Assembly: GCF_030386795.1 (NCBI RefSeq)
Contig: NZ_JANUQM010000008.1
Location: forward strand, 124,001 to 188,000
Length of the DNA: 64,000 bases
Direction: 5' to 3'
Source of the DNA: Streptomyces sp. S.PNR 29
Lineage (GTDB): Bacteria; Actinomycetota; Actinomycetes; Streptomycetales; Streptomycetaceae
Shown: piece by piece, positions 59,927 through 64,000 of the stretch
Position numbering within the stretch: the first letter of the stretch is position 1
How the letters are laid out: each line of letters opens with the position of its first letter
Notes under the pieces: generated by a model
Databases searched by the model: none
Told to the model about the DNA's origin: nothing
What the model saw: the letters and a program-made list of their open reading frames with translations, nothing else
Made by a program: the position numbers and the translations under genes

Positions 59927-60347
59927 CTCTTCGCGCAGGAGAGCCGCCGTCCTGCGCGGGGCCTTGCGAGTAGGGCCGGTGCCAGTGCACTACGCGGCGG
60001 TGCACGCCGGGAGCGTGTGCGGTGTCCGGTTGCGTGCGCGTGTTTCACACGGGGCGCGTGGAAAGTCGCGAAAGCCGGTGCGGGACACGTGAGTTGGTCA
60101 CCGATCTGACTTTCCTTCAATGATGCGGAAGTTGCGTAGGCGCCTTGTTGGCCCTGAGTGAGTTGTGCAAGAGTGAAGCACACGTGCGGGGGGTAAAGCC
60201 GGGTGTCGCACGCGCGTTTGAACCGGGTTCGATTCGCCTCAGCGAATTCTCGCTCCCCGCAGCTGCGCCGAAAGGGACCCGTCGGTCAGGGATCCTTTTC
60301 GGCGGCCGGAACGTCTGTGCACGTGCGCGTGGGAAGGAAACATCTCA
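59927..60347. other. Leader region upstream of the second lectin-sensor gene
   Basis: About 420 bases without a credible gene. It holds a long imperfect hairpin, 60266-60304 (left arm starting CGCCGAAAGGGA, loop at 60281-60289), 44 bases before the GTG start. A smaller ATTCGC/GCGAAT hairpin lies just before it. These may form a regulatory leader; no promoter pair was convincing. Confidence 0.4.
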
Positions 60348-61964
60348 GTGCCCACCCCCCACCCCCCTCGTCCTGCCTACCCCCCGTCCGGCGGGGACCC
60401 CGGGGACTCCGACGAATCCCTCGCCGCCCGGCTGAGAGGCCGACCGGAGGGCGAGTCCGCCCATGCCGTCGCCCTGTTGATGGCGCGACACTGGCAGGCG
60501 GTGCATGACTACGCGGTCATCTGCCTCGCCTCGTCGGCAGACGTCGCCGACATGGTCACCGCGGCTGCCTTCCGCCGGCTCCTCGACCGGCTCGCGCTCG
60601 GCGAGTCGGCCGTCGCCTTACGCCCCCGGCTCCTGCTGGCCGTGCGGGACACGGTCCGGGAGTGGTCCGCCGACGACCGGATATCGGGCGTTCTGCCGGA
60701 TCTGCAGAAACCTGCCGGCGGTCGTGGTATGCGCGCGGCGAAGTCCTTGACGCCGGAAAACCGCGTCCTGGCGGAACGGGCATTCCAGTCCCTTCCCGGA
60801 CTCGCCCGCTGTTTGCTGTGGCACACGGAGGTCGAGGCCGAACCCATAACCATACCGGCCGGTCTGTCGGGCGTGGACGCCGAGACCGCGTCGGTCATGC
60901 TCGAACAGGCGCGGGATCAATTCCGCGAGGGGTGTGTACATGCCCACCGGGAACTCGCGCCGACCAAGGACTGCCGCTTCTACAACCGCCTCCTCGACGT
61001 CCCCATCCGCCGCGGGGGCGCCCTGCTGCCGGATGTCCAGCAGCATCTCGCGGAGTGCCGCTACTGCCGTCACGCCGCGGACCAACTGAACCACTTCGAA
61101 GGCGGATTGGGCGCGCTGATCGCCGAGTCGGTGCTCGGCTGGGGCGCCCGCCGCTATCTCGACTCCCGCCCGGACCGCGCGGCGCGCGGTGAGTGCCCGA
61201 AGGGTGCGGCCCGGCACAGACGGCGGCCGGGTGGCGGCCCCGTCCGGCTGCTGTCGCGGATCCCCGCGCCCGGACGCCGGATCCCGGGTGAGCCGCGCTC
61301 CTCCCGGGCGGTGCTCCGGGGCGTCAGCGCCGCCTCCGCCGGGGTGTTGGTGACCGTGCTGGTCGTCAGCCTGCTGTCGCCCGGCGGTGACGGCGCCGAC
61401 CCGGCCGCCTCCACCAGCGCCGTCGGCGGCAGCGATACGGCGCCCGGCACCGTCTCGCCGACCCCGCCGGACACGGCCGGGCTGCCCACGGCGCCGGGGC
61501 AGACCCGGCTGCGCAATGTCGCCGCCGACCTGTGCCTCGACATCCGGGGCGAGGCGAAGGCTGGGGCGAGCGCGAAGCTGGCGGTGTGCTCGGCGGCATG
61601 GACCCAGCAGTGGAGGTACGAGGACGACGGGCTGCTGCGCAGCGTGGCCGACCCGGAGCTGTGCCTGGACTCCCACAAGGACGCCGGTGTCGTGATCCTG
61701 GGGGAGTGCGCCGACGAGGACGCCAAGCGGGCCGACGACGTGCGCTACGACCTGACCGTGCAGGGCGAGTTGCTGCCCCGCTGGGAGGAGCAGCTCGCCC
61801 TCACCTCCACCACCCGGGACCCGGACGCCGACATCGTCGTCAAGGTACGCGACGGCTCCCCCGACCAGAGCTGGCGCACCGACTCGACACCGGTCACCGC
61901 GGGGTCGCTGTCCACCACCGGCAAGGGCGCGTCGGCGGGGCCCATCGAGCGGGCCGACGCCTAG
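60348..61964 (+). CDS. Paralogue of the sigma-like/zinc-finger/ricin-lectin membrane protein
   Basis: 538 residues with the same layout as the protein at 48264: sigma-like cytosolic part (AERAFQSLPGLARCLLWHTE), HxxxCxxC at the identical positions H233, C237, C240 in QHLAECRYCRH, shared SVLGWGARRYLDSR, one helix (~325-344) and an extracellular ricin-type domain (QQWRYEDDGLLRSVADPELC). It lacks the Pro-rich tail and Gly/Tyr C-terminus of its relative. GGAAGGAAA lies before GTG 60348. The two probably arose by duplication and may bind different glycans. Confidence 0.82.
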   Translation: MPTPHPPRPAYPPSGGDPGDSDESLAARLRGRPEGESAHAVALLMARHWQAVHDYAVICLASSADVADMVTAAAFRRLLDRLALGESAVALRPRLLLAVRDTVREWSADDRISGVLPDLQKPAGGRGMRAAKSLTPENRVLAERAFQSLPGLARCLLWHTEVEAEPITIPAGLSGVDAETASVMLEQARDQFREGCVHAHRELAPTKDCRFYNRLLDVPIRRGGALLPDVQQHLAECRYCRHAADQLNHFEGGLGALIAESVLGWGARRYLDSRPDRAARGECPKGAARHRRRPGGGPVRLLSRIPAPGRRIPGEPRSSRAVLRGVSAASAGVLVTVLVVSLLSPGGDGADPAASTSAVGGSDTAPGTVSPTPPDTAGLPTAPGQTRLRNVAADLCLDIRGEAKAGASAKLAVCSAAWTQQWRYEDDGLLRSVADPELCLDSHKDAGVVILGECADEDAKRADDVRYDLTVQGELLPRWEEQLALTSTTRDPDADIVVKVRDGSPDQSWRTDSTPVTAGSLSTTGKGASAGPIERADA

Positions 61965-62027
61965 GCACTGTCGTTTGGATCATCCCGGCGTCGCGGGGTC
62001 TGGCCTGGCCGCCGGCCGCAGGCCCCG

Positions 62028-63191
62028 TCACTCCTCGATGAGGTCGGCGGAGCCCAGCGTGGTGGGGGTGGTGTGCCCGGACAGGGCGAGGGTGAGGTCG
62101 AACTCGGCGAGCAGGCAGCGGATCACGTGCTCGACGCCTGCCTGCCCGTCGAGACCGAGGCCGTAGACGTACGGGCGTCCGACGAGCACTGTCCGCGCAC
62201 CCAGCGCGAGCGCCTTGAACACGTCGTCGCCCGTGCGGATGCCGCTGTCGAACAGGACGGTGAGCCGGTCGCCGACCGTCTCCACCACGCGGGGGAGCGC
62301 GTCGGCCGCCGCGACGGAGCCGGCCACCTGACGGCCGCCGTGGTTGGACACGACGACACCGTCCATTCCGGCGTCGGCGGCGAGACGGGCGTCGTCCGGG
62401 TGCAGGACGCCCTTCAGGACGATCGGCCCGTCCCAGTTGTCCCGCAGGAACGCCAGGTCCGGCCAGGTCTTGCCGGGGTCGCCCTGCACGCCGATGAAGT
62501 GCATCACCGCCGCGGTCAGGTCCTCGTGCACCGGCTTGGCCAGGCCCGCCTGGAAGGCCGGGTCCGTGAAGTAGTTGGCGGTGCCCACCCCGTGGAGGAA
62601 CGGCAGGTACGCCTGGTCCAGGTCGCGTGGCCGCCAGGCGAGCAGCGGTGTGTCCAGGGTGACGACCAGGACGCTGAACCCCGCCGCCTTCGCCCGCTCC
62701 AGGAAGCTCCGCGCGACCTTCTGCTCCTTGGGCCAGTACAGCTGGAACCAGCGCTCGGCATCACCCATCGCCTCCGCGACCTGCTCCATCGGCGTGCTGG
62801 ACACCGAGGAGAGGATGTAGGGCACACCTTGCGCGGCGGCGGCCCGGGCCGCGGCGGGCTCCGCGTCGGGATGCATGATCGACAGTACGCCGACCGGCGC
62901 CAGGGCCAGTGGGGCGGGCAGCCGACGGCCCAGCACCTCGACCGACAGATCGCGGTCGCGCACGTCTCGCAACATGCGCGGCACGATCCTGCGGCGCTCC
63001 AGCGCGGCCCGGTTGGCGCGCGTGGTGCTTCCCGTGCCCGCGCCGCCCGCGACGTAGCCGACCGGGCCGGGGCCGAGCCGGTGCTCGGTGAGTGCCTCCA
63101 AACGGGTCAGATCGGTGGGGAGCCGGGGTACGGCTCCCGTCGTTCCGTTCAGGTAGATCTCGTGCTGGAAGTCCGCCCAGTGCGTGGCCAT
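62028..63191 (-). CDS. FMN-dependent alpha-hydroxy-acid oxidase (lactate 2-monooxygenase-like)
   Basis: 387 residues, TIM barrel. LALAPVGVLSIMHPDAEPA, the FQLYWPKEQ region, GPIVLKGVLHPDDARLAADA with the catalytic Lys, VVSNHGGRQVAGSVAAADAL with catalytic His and Arg, and FDSGIRTGDDVFKALALGA are all conserved. The extended N-terminus resembles lactate 2-monooxygenase, which turns lactate into acetate and CO2. ATG 63191 is preceded by GAGAGG; the upstream open frame is not family-like. Confidence 0.88.
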   Translation of the reverse strand: MATHWADFQHEIYLNGTTGAVPRLPTDLTRLEALTEHRLGPGPVGYVAGGAGTGSTTRANRAALERRRIVPRMLRDVRDRDLSVEVLGRRLPAPLALAPVGVLSIMHPDAEPAAARAAAAQGVPYILSSVSSTPMEQVAEAMGDAERWFQLYWPKEQKVARSFLERAKAAGFSVLVVTLDTPLLAWRPRDLDQAYLPFLHGVGTANYFTDPAFQAGLAKPVHEDLTAAVMHFIGVQGDPGKTWPDLAFLRDNWDGPIVLKGVLHPDDARLAADAGMDGVVVSNHGGRQVAGSVAAADALPRVVETVGDRLTVLFDSGIRTGDDVFKALALGARTVLVGRPYVYGLGLDGQAGVEHVIRCLLAEFDLTLALSGHTTPTTLGSADLIEE

Positions 63192-63297
63192 GCCCGGGTC
63201 CGCCTCTCGTTGTCCAGCTAGCGCCACACCGACGATACTCACGAGTAGACGGCGGTCCGTCCCTGACACGGGCCCTGTGACAGGGACGCCAGGGCCG

Positions 63298-63993
63298 TCA
63301 GGGCCGCATGACCGACTCCCGCAGGATCCGGGCCAGTTCACGCGGCTGGGAGAACATCGGCCAGTGTCCGGTGTCCATGTCCACCCGCTCCCAGCGCTCG
63401 CTCTTCAGCAGGTCGGCCACGGCGTCCAGCGGCTCGTCGCCGTCGAGCAGGCACTTGACGTAGGTCGCGGGCAGCTCACCGAGCGGGCGTGTGAGGACGG
63501 CCGGTTCGGTCAGCGTGGCGCCCGGGTGCGGGGTCGAGCCGTTCACGATCCGGGATATCTGCTCGTCCGTCAGGCCCTGGCCGGCGTAGTGGTCGGCGGT
63601 CACGATCGGCCAGAAGCCACCGTTGTCGGCGATCTCCTGCCGCACATGGTCGCTCGGCCAGCCCGACAGGAACGACTCCCCGTCCACCGGCACGTTCGCG
63701 TCGACGAACACGATCCGCGTCAGCCGGTCGCCGATCCGCTCGGCGGCCTGACCGACCGGTACACCGGAGTAGCTGTGCCCGACGAGGACGACGTCCCGCA
63801 GATCGAGGCGCTCGACCTCGTCGACGATGTCCTGGACATGGGTCTGCTGCCCGGCGGGCACACCCTGTTTCTCCGCGAGGCCGGACAGGGTCAGGGGGTG
63901 GACGGCGTGCCCGGCCGCGCGCAGCTCGGCAGCGGTCTCGTCCCACGCCCACGCACCGAGCCGGGCACCCGCCACCAGTAGGAAGTTGGTCAT
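63298..63993 (-). CDS. Alpha/beta hydrolase (esterase-like)
   Basis: 231 residues. FLLVAGARLGAWAWDETAAE at the N-terminus, nucleophile elbow VGHSYSGVP with the catalytic Ser, FVDANVPVDGES, and catalytic His in DTGHWPMFSQP. This small group resembles plant methylesterase-like hydrolases and many uncharacterised actinobacterial enzymes. The start codon is 8 bases from the window's right edge, so its promoter is not visible. Confidence 0.88.
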   Translation of the reverse strand: MTNFLLVAGARLGAWAWDETAAELRAAGHAVHPLTLSGLAEKQGVPAGQQTHVQDIVDEVERLDLRDVVLVGHSYSGVPVGQAAERIGDRLTRIVFVDANVPVDGESFLSGWPSDHVRQEIADNGGFWPIVTADHYAGQGLTDEQISRIVNGSTPHPGATLTEPAVLTRPLGELPATYVKCLLDGDEPLDAVADLLKSERWERVDMDTGHWPMFSQPRELARILRESVMRP

Positions 63994-64000
63994 GCCCGCA

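Noticed and set aside
1-64000. tRNA, rRNA and riboswitch genes
   Set aside because: None was recognised by reading for cloverleaf or conserved motifs; a covariance-model scan would be needed to exclude them fully.

Overview
The window is a GC-rich actinobacterial chromosome segment, almost certainly from a Streptomyces. The evidence is very high third-position GC, GTG/TTG starts with translationally overlapping operons, a complete conservon (cvnABCDE) ending in a cytochrome P450, a class I terpene synthase, a P450/3Fe-4S ferredoxin pair, a perfect CebR box in front of a GH9 cellulase, and DUF742/DUF4235/DUF4232 proteins. No rRNA, tRNA, CRISPR array or intact transposon was seen.

Layout. 1-3631: downstream part of an Mrp/Mbh-type cation-proton antiporter operon (E end, F, DUF4040, MbhE-MrpB fusion, C, D). 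3640-10047: DUF4230 protein, STAS protein, a MarR repressor divergent from an aldehyde/alcohol dehydrogenase pair with twin palindromic operators, and a quinone-oxidoreductase-like gene divergent from a GlxA/AraC regulator. 10342-15924: conservon whose P450 lacks the ExxR arginine, convergent with a pentalenene-synthase-like terpene cyclase. 16301-22520: VOC protein, DUF4235, glutathionyl-hydroquinone-reductase-like protein, CDF and LysE exporters, a non-coding 44-bp tandem repeat, and a CYP105-like P450 with ferredoxin. 22895-29049: two IclR regulators, one with two complete IclR modules in one chain, and an SsuABC/TauABC-type importer with a recognisable promoter/operator.

29050-30409 is a gene graveyard: a GH95 remnant with one segment inverted, a lectin-domain tail and an IS701-like transposase tail. 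30410-39735 is an aromatic catabolic island: hydrolase, FAD hydroxylase, hydroxyquinol 1,2-dioxygenase, maleylacetate reductase, LysR regulator, two-component flavin monooxygenase plus reductase, and acyl-CoA ligase. Both catabolic operons are preceded by the same composite element, TGATG-N9-CATCA, then 11 nt, then ACCGGCATTGGAC, so one LysR probably drives both. 40365-43953 is a second self-contained regulon: carotenoid/stilbene-cleavage-type oxygenase, CKX/BBE-type FAD oxidase and a TetR repressor, with a shared GGTAACANTGTTACC operator at every promoter.

44240-47965 holds a frameshifted TsaC/Sua5 fragment, an aldo-keto reductase, a PhyH-family oxygenase and a frameshifted AraC regulator. 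48264-61964 is a carbohydrate/surface-signalling segment: two paralogous membrane proteins (cytosolic sigma-like and HxxxCxxC parts, one membrane helix, extracellular ricin-type lectin) flank a DUF4232 lipoprotein, a PAS-GAF-SpoIIE phosphatase, a Tat-exported GH2 enzyme, the CebR-boxed GH9 cellulase and a degenerate Fic/Doc toxin-antitoxin pair. 62028-63993: FMN-dependent alpha-hydroxy-acid oxidase and an alpha/beta hydrolase.

The strongest new-looking points are the three operator families defined from sequence alone (TetR, LysR, MarR) and the paired lectin-sensor proteins. All functions are inferred from motifs and context; no search was run.
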